Shown here piece by piece: positions 24,951-34,437 of a stretch of 64,000 nt of DNA. The notes under the pieces were generated by a model that saw nothing but the letters and a program-made list of their open reading frames with translations, made no database searches and was not told the origin of the DNA. The stretch's first letter is position 1. Every line of letters starts with the position of its first letter. Source of the stretch: an uncultured Roseburia sp. (GTDB lineage Bacteria; Bacillota; Clostridia; Lachnospirales; Lachnospiraceae). Location: positions 1 to 64,000 of the forward strand of contig CANRSX010000020.1 of assembly GCA_947642555.1 (NCBI GenBank). The letters are read 5' to 3'. A program made the position numbers and the translations under genes.

Positions 24951-26000
24951 ATGAAATTATCGTTTCGCTGGTATGGGGAGGACGACAAGGTGACGCTGGA
25001 GAATATCCGCCAGATTCCGGGTATGCATTCCATCGTGACCGCAGTGTATGACGTACCGGTCGGTGAGGTATGGGGCGAGGACAGCATTGCCAGGTTAAAA
25101 AAACTGGTGGAGGAATCCGGGCTTCATTTTGAGGTGATCGAGAGTATCCCGGTGCATGAGGATATCAAGCTCGGCAAGCCGACCAGAGATCAGTACATTG
25201 CGAACTACTGCGAGAATATCCGCCGTGTGGCGGCAGCGGGCGTAAAGTGTATCTGCTACAATTTTATGCCGGTATTTGACTGGACGAGGACGCAGCTGGA
25301 TCATGTGCTGCCGGACGGCTCCACTTCGCTGGTTTATTATCAGGAGCAGGTGGACGCGGTAAATCCGCTTGAGAGCGACAGCGATCTGACGCTTCCGGGC
25401 TGGGATTCGAGCTACACGAGAGAAGAGTTAAAGAGCGTCGTGGCGGAGTACAATGCGATGTCCGAGGATGATCTGTGGAATAACCTTCAGTATTTCCTTC
25501 AGAAGGTGATCCCGGTGGCGGCGGAGTGCGATGTGAATATGGCGATCCACGAGGACGATCCCTGCTGGAGCATCTTCGGCCTTCCGCGCATCATCACCTG
25601 CGAGGAGAATATCGACCGCTTCTTAAAGCTGGTGGATGATAAGCACAACGGCATCACGCTGTGTACCGGATCGCTCGGCTGCTCGAATAAGAACGATGTG
25701 GTGAAGATGGCGGCGAAGTACGCGGCCATGGGCAGGATCCATTTCGCGCATCTTCGGAATGTGGCGGTGCTGGAGAACGGCTTTGAGGAGAGGGCGCATC
25801 TTTCCTGCTGCGGTTCCCTGGATATGTATGAGATCGTAAAGGCGCTGCACGACAACGGGTTTACCGGATATGTCAGACCGGATCACGGACGTATGATCTG
25901 GGGCGAGACCGGAAGAGCCGGCTACGGCTTATACGACCGCGCGCTCGGAGCGACCTATATCAACGGTCTCTGGGAGGCAGTGGAGAAGGCTTCGAAATAA
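24951..26000 (+). CDS. uxuA: Mannonate dehydratase (copy 2)
   Basis: 349-residue paralogue of the enzyme at 6411, dehydrating D-mannonate to KDG. It has [63 protein letters not shown] and [11 protein letters not shown]. The ATG at 24951 has GGAGGAG four bases upstream; in-frame starts at 24852 and 24939 lie in or before that site and are rejected. First gene of an operon with an SDR reductase and a HAD protein, controlled by the palindromic promoter. Having two uxuA operons suggests separate induction by different uronate sources. Confidence 0.95.
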   Translation: MKLSFRWYGEDDKVTLENIRQIPGMHSIVTAVYDVPVGEVWGEDSIARLKKLVEESGLHFEVIESIPVHEDIKLGKPTRDQYIANYCENIRRVAAAGVKCICYNFMPVFDWTRTQLDHVLPDGSTSLVYYQEQVDAVNPLESDSDLTLPGWDSSYTREELKSVVAEYNAMSEDDLWNNLQYFLQKVIPVAAECDVNMAIHEDDPCWSIFGLPRIITCEENIDRFLKLVDDKHNGITLCTGSLGCSNKNDVVKMAAKYAAMGRIHFAHLRNVAVLENGFEERAHLSCCGSLDMYEIVKALHDNGFTGYVRPDHGRMIWGETGRAGYGLYDRALGATYINGLWEAVEKASK

Positions 26001-26032
26001 GTTTTTAGAATAAAAGTTCAGGAGGGAAAACG

Positions 26033-26878
26033 ATGAAATTACCATTTCAGATTGATTTGAAGGAGAAAGTTGTAGTTGTGACGGGCGCAGGCGGCGTGAT
26101 CTGCTCCGTGCTCGCGGAGGCGATGGCCATGACGGGCGCGAAGGTGGCGCTTCTGGATCTGAACGAAGAGGCGGCGCAGAAGAATGCGGACGCCATCGTG
26201 GAGAAGGGATTTATCGCGAAGGGCTACAAGTGCAACGTGCTCGAGAAGGACAGCGTGAAGGCGGCGAGAGATGAGATCGCAAAGGATTTCGGCACCTGCG
26301 ATATCTTAATCAACGGAGCGGGCGGCAATAATCCGAAAGCTACGACAGATGACGAGTATTTCATCCCGGAGGACCTGGGACAGATGAAGACGTTCTTCGA
26401 CCTGGACGCGGACGGCGTATCCTTTGTGTTCAGCTTAAATTTCATGGGGACCCTGATCCCGACGCAGGTATTTGCGCTCGATATGATCAACAAGAAAGGT
26501 GCGAGCATTATCAACATCTCTTCCATGAACGCGTACACGCCGCTGACGAAGATCCCGGCCTATTCTGGGGCGAAGGCTGCGATCACGAACTTTACCGAGT
26601 GGCTTGCCGTTCATTTCTCGAAAGTCGGGATCCGCTGCAATGCGATCGCGCCGGGTTTCTTCTCGACCAAGCAGAACGCGAAGCTTCTGTTCAACGACGA
26701 CGGCACGCCGACCGCGAGAACCGGCAAGATCTTAGCCGGCACGCCGATGGATCGTTTCGGGGAGGTAGAGGAGCTGGTCGGCTCCGTGCTGTTCCTGGCA
26801 TGTGAGGAAGCCAGCGGATTTGTAAACGGCGCATGTATCCCGATCGACGGCGCGTTTGCGGCATATTCGGGAGTTTAA
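26033..26878 (+). CDS. uxuB: SDR-family D-mannonate oxidoreductase (B. subtilis UxuB type)
   Basis: 281-residue short-chain dehydrogenase. Cofactor motif VVVTGAGGVICSVLAE near residue 14 (TGxxxGxG-like), NGAGGNN near residue 94, catalytic Ser-Tyr-Lys with NISSMNAY and YSGAKAAITNF near residue 178. By position after uxuA it probably interconverts D-fructuronate and D-mannonate; the B. subtilis UxuB/YjmF enzyme is of this SDR type, unlike the long-chain enzyme at 7510. ATG at 26033 follows AGGAGGGAAAACG. Followed 37 bp later by a HAD-family gene. Confidence 0.85.
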   Translation: MKLPFQIDLKEKVVVVTGAGGVICSVLAEAMAMTGAKVALLDLNEEAAQKNADAIVEKGFIAKGYKCNVLEKDSVKAARDEIAKDFGTCDILINGAGGNNPKATTDDEYFIPEDLGQMKTFFDLDADGVSFVFSLNFMGTLIPTQVFALDMINKKGASIINISSMNAYTPLTKIPAYSGAKAAITNFTEWLAVHFSKVGIRCNAIAPGFFSTKQNAKLLFNDDGTPTARTGKILAGTPMDRFGEVEELVGSVLFLACEEASGFVNGACIPIDGAFAAYSGV

Positions 26879-26915
26879 GCACCGGAACAGGCATTTGCCG
26901 CATGGAGGGCATGGA

Positions 26916-27755
26916 ATGAATTACTTCGATTTTGATAAGACGAAGGAGTTTGCAGTCTGTATCGACAGCGACGGCTGCGCGATGGACACGATGGAGGTAA
27001 AGCACCGGGAGTGCTTCGGGCCGCAGTGGATTAAGACCTACGGGCTTGAGGATCATTTTGACGAGTGCATGAAGCTCTGGCTTGACATTAACCTCTACTC
27101 GATCACGCGCGGGATCAACCGCTTCAAAGGACTTGCGATGGCGCTTCTGGAGGTGGAAAAGAGGGGGCTTTGCCACACCGAAGGGTTAGACGAGTTCGTG
27201 ACGTGGACGAAGGAGGCCGCGGAGCTTTCCAATCCGGCGCTGATGGCGCTGACACAGAAGAGCGAAAGTCTGTGCATCGAGCAGGCGCTGCTTTGGAGCG
27301 TCCGCACGAACCGTGCGATCCACGGGCTGCCTGCGGATGATCAGCCGTTTCCGAACGCAAAGCAGACGATGGATGAGATGTGTAAAAAGGCGGATCTCGT
27401 GGCCGTGTCTTCTGCGAATAAGGAGGCGGTCGAGGCCGAATGGCAGAAGCACGGATTAAAGGAGGACTGCCAGGCGCTGCTCACGCAGGAAGCCGGATCG
27501 AAGGCGTACTGCATCGGCGAGCTGGTAAAGAAGGGCTATAAGCCTGATCATGTACTGATGGTGGGCGATGCGCCCGGCGACCGCGACGCTGCGGTAAAGA
27601 ACGGTGTCCGCTATTATCCGATCCTTGTGGGGAAGGAAGGAGAGAGCTGGCAGCGTCTTCTGGATGAGGCGTTTCCGAAGCTTCTGGGGGGAAGCTTTGA
27701 CGATGCCTATCAGAAGGAACTGATCGCAGCCTTTGAGAAGAATCTCGGGGTGTAG
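26916..27755 (+). CDS. HAD-superfamily hydrolase in the uronate operon
   Basis: 279-residue HAD protein. Motif I DSDGCAMDT near residue 17 (nucleophile Asp and acid/base Asp two later), a helical cap around residues 35-150, motif II VSSANKEAV, motif III lysine in GSKAYC, and motif IV VGDAPGDRDAA. It should be a small-molecule phosphatase or mutase; no specific substrate is recognised. ATG at 26916 with GGAGGG upstream; an ATG at 26911 is out of frame. Last gene of the uxuA-SDR operon, ended by a terminator, suggesting a role in handling phosphorylated sugar-acid by-products. Confidence 0.85.
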   Translation: MNYFDFDKTKEFAVCIDSDGCAMDTMEVKHRECFGPQWIKTYGLEDHFDECMKLWLDINLYSITRGINRFKGLAMALLEVEKRGLCHTEGLDEFVTWTKEAAELSNPALMALTQKSESLCIEQALLWSVRTNRAIHGLPADDQPFPNAKQTMDEMCKKADLVAVSSANKEAVEAEWQKHGLKEDCQALLTQEAGSKAYCIGELVKKGYKPDHVLMVGDAPGDRDAAVKNGVRYYPILVGKEGESWQRLLDEAFPKLLGGSFDDAYQKELIAAFEKNLGV

Positions 27756-27861
27756 GTCAGGCGCTTTGCCGGAGAGGCGGAGCGGATCACGAAGGTTCTG
27801 TACGGTTTGGGGGAACCGGACGGGACGAAAAAGAAGATAAGGAAGAAGAATGTCGAAGCCG

Positions 27862-27900
27862 GCGGGAAGCTGCAGGGGGCTGTGGCTTTCCGCTATTTTT
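27862..27900 (+). terminator. Terminator of the second uronate operon
   Basis: GCGGGAAGC (27862-27870) pairs with GCTTTCCGC (27885-27893), one G-T pair, followed by TATTTTT. Confidence 0.7.
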
Positions 27901-27924
27901 AGGCTGAGGGTAAAATTTTTGGGG

Positions 27925-27969
27925 AAAAAGTTCAGCCATGCATTGCGAATGGCGCGGGCTGAACTTTTT
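27925..27969. repeat. Palindromic intergenic element, short form
   Basis: 45 bp bounded by the same perfect 13-bp terminal repeat as the element at 15657 (AAAAAGTTCAGCC and GGCTGAACTTTTT), in opposite orientation: its TTGCGAATGGCGCGGGC is the reverse complement of the left arm there. The 120-bp centre of the long form is absent. It could also form an RNA hairpin. The rest of 27756-27999 holds no gene. Confidence 0.75.
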
Positions 27970-27999
27970 AGAAAATGAATAAGAAGGGGGATATATTTT

Positions 28000-29784
28000 A
28001 TGGTTGATATGAAAGCAAGGCCGTTTTATCTGTCTGACGAGGACTGCAAATGGGTGGAGGACACCATTGCGGGCATGACGAAGGAAGAGAAGATCGGCCA
28101 GCTGTTTTTTAACATGGGTTCCTCAAGGGAAGAGGATTACTTAAAGATGACCGTGAACCAGTACCACATCGGCGGGATCCGCTACAATCCGGCGCCCGGC
28201 GCGGAGGTTCACGAGCAGAACCGCATCTTACAGGAGAACAGCAAGATCCCGCTGATCATCGCCTGCAACACCGAGAACGGCGGTAACGGGGCCTGTGTGG
28301 ACGGCACCATGATCGCGCCGCAGGTAAAGATCGGCGCGACGAGGGATAAGAAATACGCCTATGAGCTGGGCCGCATGTCGAATAAGGAAGCCGCTGCCAT
28401 TGGCTGTAACCTTTCCTTTGCACCGGTCAGCGATATCCTGTATAACTGGGAGAATCCGGTCATCGGCACGCGTACCTACGGCAACGACGTGGACCGGGTC
28501 TGCGAGATGACAAAGGCTTATATGGACGGCGCCCATGAGAATCCGGGCTTCTGCTGTGCGGCGAAGCATTTCCCGGGCGACGGTCTTGATTTCCGTGATC
28601 AGCACGTGGCCAACAGCGTAAATGACATGAGCTGTGAGGAGTGGGACGCTTCCTTTGGAAAGGTATATCAGAATCTGATTGACAACGGGCTTGAGGCGAT
28701 CATGGCGGGCCACATCATGCAGCCGGCCTACACGCGTCATTTCAACCCGGATATTAAGGATGAGGATATCATGCCGGCAACGCTTTCCCCGGAGCTGATC
28801 GAGGGTCTGCTTCGCAAAAAGCTTGGGTTTAACGGTATGGTGCTCACCGACGCTTCCCACATGGTAGGTCTGACCTGCTGCATGAAGCGCAGCGAGATGC
28901 TTCCGCGGACCATCGCGGCCGGCGTCGATATGTTCCTGTTCTTCAACGAGATGGACGAGGACTTTGCGAGCATGATGGCGGGCTATGAGAACGGCGTGAT
29001 CACCGAGGAGCGCTTAAGCGACGCGCTGCACCGCATTCTGGCGCTGAAGGCTCACATGGGGCTTCACAAAAAGGCGAAGACCGAGATCGTGCCGCCGGTA
29101 TCCGTGATGCAGGAGGTCGTGGGCTGCGAGGAGCACAAGGCCATGGCAAAGGAGATTTCCGACAAGGGAATCACACTTGTAAAATATAAGGATGAGGATG
29201 TCCTTCCGATGATCCCGGACCGCTATAAGAGGATCATGATCGTCTCAGTCGGCGGACTGTCCGCAGGCGGGCTTGGCGCGATGATGAAGTCCATGATGGG
29301 CGGAAAGAAGAGTCCGGCGGAGTCGCTGCGCGATAAACTGATCGCGAAGGGCTTTGACGCCTTTATCTATGAGAGCCCGCTCGATAAGATGGCGAAGCAG
29401 GCAAAAGAGGGCGGCAAGATGGACATCAATATGTATTTTGCCGGAAAGACCGAGATCAAAGAGTTTGTGGGCAACCAGGATCTGATCATCACCCTGGTGG
29501 ATATCCCGGGCGGGTTCCAGCCGGTGGCAAGGCCGGGCTTTGGCATGAGCAAGGGCGGCGGAGAGATCCCGTGGTATGTCTTTGAACTTCCGGTAATTGT
29601 AGTTGGATGCGCACAGCCCTTTGTGCTGGCGGATATCCCGCAGGCGAGAACCTACATCAACACCTACGACAGCGCGGATCAGACGTTAGACGCCCTGGTG
29701 GAGAAGCTGATGGCAGGAAAAGACGCCTTTAAGGGCGAGGATCCCGTGGATTCGTACTGCGGGCTCTGGGATACGCACCGGTAG
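28000..29784 (+). CDS. GH3 family beta-N-acetylhexosaminidase-like (NagZ-type) glycosidase
   Basis: 594 residues. GH3 N-terminal TIM barrel (about 15-345) with IGQLFFNMGS, LIIACNTENGG, the NagZ-type KHFPGDGLDFRDQH at residues 187-200 (Asp-His dyad acting as acid/base in this group) and the nucleophile loop VLTDASHM near residue 281. The C-terminal part (about 380-594) is an alpha/beta domain. No signal peptide, so intracellular. Substrate could be N-acetylhexosaminides or beta-glycosides; some NagZ-like enzymes have other aryl or glycosyl activities. ATG at 28000 follows AGAAGGGGG. It precedes the binding-protein operon but is separated from it by a terminator. Confidence 0.85.
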   Translation: MVDMKARPFYLSDEDCKWVEDTIAGMTKEEKIGQLFFNMGSSREEDYLKMTVNQYHIGGIRYNPAPGAEVHEQNRILQENSKIPLIIACNTENGGNGACVDGTMIAPQVKIGATRDKKYAYELGRMSNKEAAAIGCNLSFAPVSDILYNWENPVIGTRTYGNDVDRVCEMTKAYMDGAHENPGFCCAAKHFPGDGLDFRDQHVANSVNDMSCEEWDASFGKVYQNLIDNGLEAIMAGHIMQPAYTRHFNPDIKDEDIMPATLSPELIEGLLRKKLGFNGMVLTDASHMVGLTCCMKRSEMLPRTIAAGVDMFLFFNEMDEDFASMMAGYENGVITEERLSDALHRILALKAHMGLHKKAKTEIVPPVSVMQEVVGCEEHKAMAKEISDKGITLVKYKDEDVLPMIPDRYKRIMIVSVGGLSAGGLGAMMKSMMGGKKSPAESLRDKLIAKGFDAFIYESPLDKMAKQAKEGGKMDINMYFAGKTEIKEFVGNQDLIITLVDIPGGFQPVARPGFGMSKGGGEIPWYVFELPVIVVGCAQPFVLADIPQARTYINTYDSADQTLDALVEKLMAGKDAFKGEDPVDSYCGLWDTHR

Positions 29785-29825
29785 GCGGAGAACGGAAACA
29801 GAATATGAGAATTTAAGTGGCTGAA

Positions 29826-29872
29826 AAGCCCCGACCGTTTGTGACTGAGAGGAACGGTCGGGGCTTCTTTTA
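29826..29872 (+). terminator. Terminator after the GH3 gene
   Basis: AAGCCCCGACCGTT (29826-29839) pairs with AACGGTCGGGGCTT (29853-29866), followed by CTTTTATATT. Confidence 0.9.
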
Positions 29873-29896
29873 TATTGACGGAACTTTTTTGAAAAA

Positions 29897-29950
29897 GTGA
29901 CAGAAAAAATGAAAAAAGTGCAAGAAATAATCGGACGAAGAGATGATAAT
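29897..29950 (+). promoter_or_regulatory. YesN-type activator box and -10, binding-protein gene A
   Basis: Half-sites GTGACAG (29897) and GTGCAAG (29918) are spaced 21 bp, and GATAAT (29945-29950) starts 27 bp after the second half-site. There is no proper -35 hexamer, as expected for an activator-dependent promoter. The same geometry recurs at 60054, 61835 and 63561. Confidence 0.75.
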
Positions 29951-29981
29951 AGCAGTATCAAATCTATGAGGGAGGTAACTT

Positions 29982-31565
29982 ATGAAACGGAGAGTATTGG
30001 CAGCGTTATTGTCAGGAATCCTTGCGCTTGGCATGCTGGCGGGATGCGGCGGAGACAGCGGGACGACGGAGAAGACCCAGGGCGGCGGCACAGGGGGCCA
30101 GACGGCCGGCGGCGCGACGGAGGATGCCGCGGCGGGAAATGAGGACCAGGGCGGATCTGACGCTGATGACGGGGAGATGTACCACGCGGTGCTGGTCTAT
30201 GTGGTCTCAGCCGATTCCCAGGATCAGGAGCTTATTAATGAGCGGTTCAATGAGCTGACCAGGGAGCAGCTGAATATGGAAGTGACCCTGATGCCCATGA
30301 CCTTCAGCACCTGGGGCAGCCAGCTTCCGCTGATGCTGGCGGGGGGCGAGCAGGTGGATCTGTTCCCGATGTTCGGCGGCAACGCCGGTACCTATGTGGC
30401 GTCGGATTATCTGATCGACCTCACGCCGTACCTGGAATATGCCCCTTACATCAGGGAAACCATCGGGGATGATACCATCGCCTGCTGCTCCATCGGGGAT
30501 TTCATCTATGGGATTCCGACCATGAAGGAGCGCACCATGCCGAACTCGATGGTGATGCGGACCGACTGTCTGGAGGCGGCGGGGATCGACCCGGCGAGCA
30601 TCAAAAGCTATGAGGATATTACGGCAGCCTATGAGAAGGTACAGGCGCTTTACCCGGATATGATCATGTTTGGCGGAAGCTGCAGCGGGTCAAGTGCGGC
30701 GACGCCGGCGGGCCAGTCGGTGAGCTATGACGGGCTTGGGCAGATTGCCGGGACGGGTGTGCTGGAGGATTACGGACAGACCACCACGGTGACGAATTAC
30801 TATGAGTCGGACGAGTTCCGTGAGCTGGTGGAGATGACCCGCGAGTGGTATCAGAAGGGATATGTGGCGAAGGACATGGCGACCTGTTCGGACAGCGGGG
30901 AGGCGCAGATGAGAGCCGGTAACCTGTTTTCCTATATGGTGAACAGCAAGCCGAACACCAAGCAGGAGAAGGACGACCAGACCGGATATGATACCACGAT
31001 CGTACCGGTAAATACAAATGTCATGACATCGGGCGGCATCAATGCCATCAATTACTGCATCGGATCCGGATGCCCGAACCCGGAGAAGGCCATGACGCTG
31101 TTAAACTGGATCCATGAGACGAAGGAAGCCAACGACCTGTTAAACTGGGGCGTGGAAGGCGTTCACTGGGTGGAGCAGGAGGACGGCACGGCGGATTTCC
31201 CGGAGGGGATGACGGCGGAGAGCTGCGGTTATCACCATAATATGGGATATATCATGCCGAACCAGTTTAACAGCCATGTGTGGGCAGGAAACGACGCGGA
31301 TATTTTTGATGTATACGCCGAGGTGGACGGAAATGCCATTGTGTCAAAGGCATTTGGGTTTAATGCGGACCTGACGGTGGTTGCGGATCAGGTGGCGGCC
31401 ACGACGGATGTATTAAGCCAGTATATCGGGCAGATCACCACGGGATCCGTGGAGCCGGGGCCGGCCATCGAAGAGTTCAACAAAGCGCTGTATGACGCGG
31501 GCCTCCAGGATATCATCGACGCGAAGCAGGAGCAGCTGGATGCCTGGCTGGCGGAGCAGCAATAA
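29982..31565 (+). CDS. Sugar ABC transporter binding lipoprotein A
   Basis: 527-residue extracellular solute-binding lipoprotein for oligosaccharide import. N-terminal signal MKRRVLAALLSGILALGM ends in lipobox LAGC (Cys 22), followed by a Gly/Thr/Asp-rich linker of about 45 residues, then a large CUT1-type binding fold; family relatives carry a DUF3502-like C-terminal segment, possibly also here. Conserved with the three lipoproteins after 60 kb: EANDLLNWGVEG, FATCSDSGEA-like and the C-terminal LQDIIDAKQEQLDAWLAEQQ. ATG at 29982 follows GAGGGAGG. It is the first gene of a co-directional series running to 42926 and depends on a YesN-type box. Confidence 0.93.
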   Translation: MKRRVLAALLSGILALGMLAGCGGDSGTTEKTQGGGTGGQTAGGATEDAAAGNEDQGGSDADDGEMYHAVLVYVVSADSQDQELINERFNELTREQLNMEVTLMPMTFSTWGSQLPLMLAGGEQVDLFPMFGGNAGTYVASDYLIDLTPYLEYAPYIRETIGDDTIACCSIGDFIYGIPTMKERTMPNSMVMRTDCLEAAGIDPASIKSYEDITAAYEKVQALYPDMIMFGGSCSGSSAATPAGQSVSYDGLGQIAGTGVLEDYGQTTTVTNYYESDEFRELVEMTREWYQKGYVAKDMATCSDSGEAQMRAGNLFSYMVNSKPNTKQEKDDQTGYDTTIVPVNTNVMTSGGINAINYCIGSGCPNPEKAMTLLNWIHETKEANDLLNWGVEGVHWVEQEDGTADFPEGMTAESCGYHHNMGYIMPNQFNSHVWAGNDADIFDVYAEVDGNAIVSKAFGFNADLTVVADQVAATTDVLSQYIGQITTGSVEPGPAIEEFNKALYDAGLQDIIDAKQEQLDAWLAEQQ

Positions 31566-31576
31566 GGAGAACAAAC

Positions 31577-34417
31577 ATGATTCCGATGAGTGAGAGAGAA
31601 TTACGAAATGCGGAAATTTCATACCGGTCAGCAATGGCCGGTATGGTTCTGCTGGAAAATAACGGTGCGCTGCCGATCCAGAAGACAGGACAAATCGCCC
31701 TGTACGGAATCGGCGCGGTGCGGACGGTGCGCGGCGGAACGGGTTCCGGAGATCCCTTTAACGGGGGCTTAAGCGGCGGCGGGGACATTCACGTTGACCA
31801 GTCCCCCAGATATCACATTCATATCCTGGACGCCTTTCTTGCCGGCGGGTATGAGGTGGTGAATGAGGAGGAACTGCGTGGGCTGGCGGAACGCTACGAC
31901 CGGGCGAAGGAAAGGCAGCAGGATCAGGTGATGCAGACTTTTGCTTTCCCGGAGCCAGAACCGGATGAGACAGCGGTAAGGCGGGCGGCAGAATGCTGCG
32001 ATACCGGTATCTATGTGCTGTCGAGAAATTCCGGGGAGGGATCGGACCGCTGTCAGACGCGGCAGAGCGCGGTGGGAGAGATCGGAGACTACAGGCTCAC
32101 GGAGCGGGAGTGCAGATGGCTTGCCCTTTTGCGGGACTGCTATCAGAAGCTGATCGTGGTGCTGAATGTGGGCGGGATCATTGACCTTACAGATGTAAAA
32201 GAAGCTGGCCCGGACGCGGTTCTTCTGATGGGGCTGGCGGGACAGGAAGGCGGCCGCGCGGTGCGGGATGTGCTGAATGGAACCGTCACGCCCGCCGGGA
32301 AACTCACGGATACCTGGGCAAAACGATATGAGGATTACCCGGCATCCGCCACATTTGCCATGAATGACGGACAGGCGGATCTGGAAAAATATGAGGAGGG
32401 AATCTTTGTCGGATACCGGTATTTTGGCAGCTTCGGAACGGAACCGTACTATGAATTCGGGTACGGAAAAAGCTATACAACATTCACTCTGACCCCTGAG
32501 GGCTGCGGTTTTAAGGGTGCCTTATTCTGGGCGGAGGAAACCGTACAAAACAGCGGGAAATACCCCGGGGCGGAAGTGCTGCAGCTGTATGTGACCGCAT
32601 ATCTGGAAAGAGTGGATATGCCGGCCTGGGAGCTTAAGGCGTTTCGGAAGACGAGGGAGCTTGCCCCCGGGGAGACACAGAAGCTGAGGCTGGAATTTAC
32701 GGTGGCGGATCTGGCGGTCTATGACGAAAAGAAAGGGGCCTGGATCGTAACACAGGGGGATTATCTCGTATGGACCGGAACCTCCTCGAAGGATAAAAAG
32801 CCGGTGGCCATCATCCGGGTGAAGGAGGATCAGGTCAGAGAATATGCGCCGCCGATTCTGCCGCTGCCCGAACCATTAAAGACCCTGTCCCACATCAACC
32901 GCCCGATGCCGCAGGAGGAGCTCTCCGGGCTTTTGGTTTTTGATGCGCCGGCGCTTCCCGAGGCCCTGAAGGGACCCGGGGAACAGTTCTTAAAAGAGGA
33001 AGTGGTTACATATGTCCGGGAGGAGGGCTACCGGCCCACACAGCCCTACGAGACGGTAAAACGGACGGAAAGAGAGACGATCTGCTGGGAGGATCTTATG
33101 GCAGGCCGGGCCACGGTGGAAGAATTTACAGCACAGCTTACAGATGAGGAGCTGGCGGCGTTAAACTGCGGCAGCGGCTGGGGCGTCGCGGACGAGAATC
33201 ACCCTGTGATCGGAGAAAATTCCGAGAGCGTGCCCGGGGCTGCGGGGGAGACGACGAAGATCCTGACGGAGCGCTATCATGTCCCCTCCATGGTGATGGC
33301 GGACGGCCCGGGAGGCATCCGGGTGCGACAGCGCTACGAAGCGCTGGATCTAACCTCCGGGAATATGGTGGAACGGACGAGGTACTGCACGGCATGGCCC
33401 TCCGGGACGCTTCTGGCCCAGAGCTTTGATCCGGAAGTTTTAAGAGAGGTCGGATGGGCGACGGCTGTGGAGCTTGAGGAGACCGGCGTTCATCTGCTGC
33501 TGGCGCCCGGAATGAACATACACCGGGATCCATTGTGCGGGAGAAATTTTGAATATTATTCCGAGGATCCCCTCGTGTCCGGTGTGATGGCTGCGGCATT
33601 TGTAGAAGGAGTGCAGGATACCGGCATCCCGGTGGGAGCCTGCATCAAGCATTTTGCGGCAAACAATCAGGAGACGAACCGGTCGAGGGTGGACGAGTGG
33701 ATCGATCAGAGAGCGCTGCGGGAGCTCTACTTAAAAGGCTTTGAGATCGCCGTAAAGCGCGGAAAGCCCTGGGCGGTCATGACCTCCTACAATAAAATCA
33801 ACGGGGTTCCCACGGCGGACAGCTACGATCTGTGCACCAGACTTGCGAGAGGCGAGTGGGGATTTGACGGGCTGATCATGACGGACTGGAACGGAGGAAG
33901 CAGCACGGCCAGCATTTCCATGCATGCGGGAAACGACCTGATCATGCCGGGAGGCGGCAGCAAAGTCCGGGAGATTCTGCTGGCGATGAAGCGGATTGAG
34001 CCGGAGTTTGACGAAAGAGGACAGATCCTGCTGACAAAAGTCTTTGAGCAGCTGCCTTTTTACGAGGATCACTGGAATTCCTTCCTGCCGGGAGCCGGGG
34101 AGGAGCGCATAGCGGTAAGCCTCGGGGAAGGCCATCTGGCCAGGGCAGCGGAAGACGGGAAGATCCTGGTGGACGGCCAGCCGGTCTATACGGCGGCGGC
34201 AGACCGGTTCGTATTTCTGAAAAATAAGGACGCCTGTCCCTTTGACCGGCCGCTGACCACAGAGACAGCTGAGGTGGCGGAAGAAGGTAAGACAATTGTC
34301 TACCGCGGGCAGTACCGCAACGAGACTTCGATCTGCCGGGGAGACTTGCAGCAGTGTGCGTGCCATATTTTATCGGTGCTGTTAAAAATGTCGGGCAAAA
34401 ATGAGAAACAGTGTTAA
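31577..34417 (+). CDS. GH3 beta-glycosidase with reversed domain order
   Basis: 946 residues. The usual C-terminal alpha/beta domain of GH3 comes first (about 10-250; SAMAGMVLLENNGALP, GSGDPFNGG), followed by a fibronectin-like beta domain (about 300-420; PGAEVLQLYV), and then the TIM barrel (about 515-830) with MADGPGGIRVRQ, IKHFAANNQE, MTSYNKINGVP and nucleophile motif IMTDWNGGS. This permuted order is known from Ruminococcus albus and Butyrivibrio beta-glucosidases. No signal peptide, so it hydrolyses imported oligosaccharides. ATG at 31577 with AAGGAG. Lies 11 bp after the binding-protein gene. Precise sugar specificity (glucose, xylose) unknown. Confidence 0.93.
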   Translation: MIPMSERELRNAEISYRSAMAGMVLLENNGALPIQKTGQIALYGIGAVRTVRGGTGSGDPFNGGLSGGGDIHVDQSPRYHIHILDAFLAGGYEVVNEEELRGLAERYDRAKERQQDQVMQTFAFPEPEPDETAVRRAAECCDTGIYVLSRNSGEGSDRCQTRQSAVGEIGDYRLTERECRWLALLRDCYQKLIVVLNVGGIIDLTDVKEAGPDAVLLMGLAGQEGGRAVRDVLNGTVTPAGKLTDTWAKRYEDYPASATFAMNDGQADLEKYEEGIFVGYRYFGSFGTEPYYEFGYGKSYTTFTLTPEGCGFKGALFWAEETVQNSGKYPGAEVLQLYVTAYLERVDMPAWELKAFRKTRELAPGETQKLRLEFTVADLAVYDEKKGAWIVTQGDYLVWTGTSSKDKKPVAIIRVKEDQVREYAPPILPLPEPLKTLSHINRPMPQEELSGLLVFDAPALPEALKGPGEQFLKEEVVTYVREEGYRPTQPYETVKRTERETICWEDLMAGRATVEEFTAQLTDEELAALNCGSGWGVADENHPVIGENSESVPGAAGETTKILTERYHVPSMVMADGPGGIRVRQRYEALDLTSGNMVERTRYCTAWPSGTLLAQSFDPEVLREVGWATAVELEETGVHLLLAPGMNIHRDPLCGRNFEYYSEDPLVSGVMAAAFVEGVQDTGIPVGACIKHFAANNQETNRSRVDEWIDQRALRELYLKGFEIAVKRGKPWAVMTSYNKINGVPTADSYDLCTRLARGEWGFDGLIMTDWNGGSSTASISMHAGNDLIMPGGGSKVREILLAMKRIEPEFDERGQILLTKVFEQLPFYEDHWNSFLPGAGEERIAVSLGEGHLARAAEDGKILVDGQPVYTAAADRFVFLKNKDACPFDRPLTTETAEVAEEGKTIVYRGQYRNETSICRGDLQQCACHILSVLLKMSGKNEKQC

Positions 34418-34437
34418 AAGAAAGGTGGGAGACGGCA

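Noticed and set aside
31577-34417. Gene fusion or frameshift because GH3 domains appear in the wrong order
   Set aside because: The reading frame is intact over 946 codons and reversed GH3 domain order is known in Ruminococcus and Butyrivibrio enzymes.
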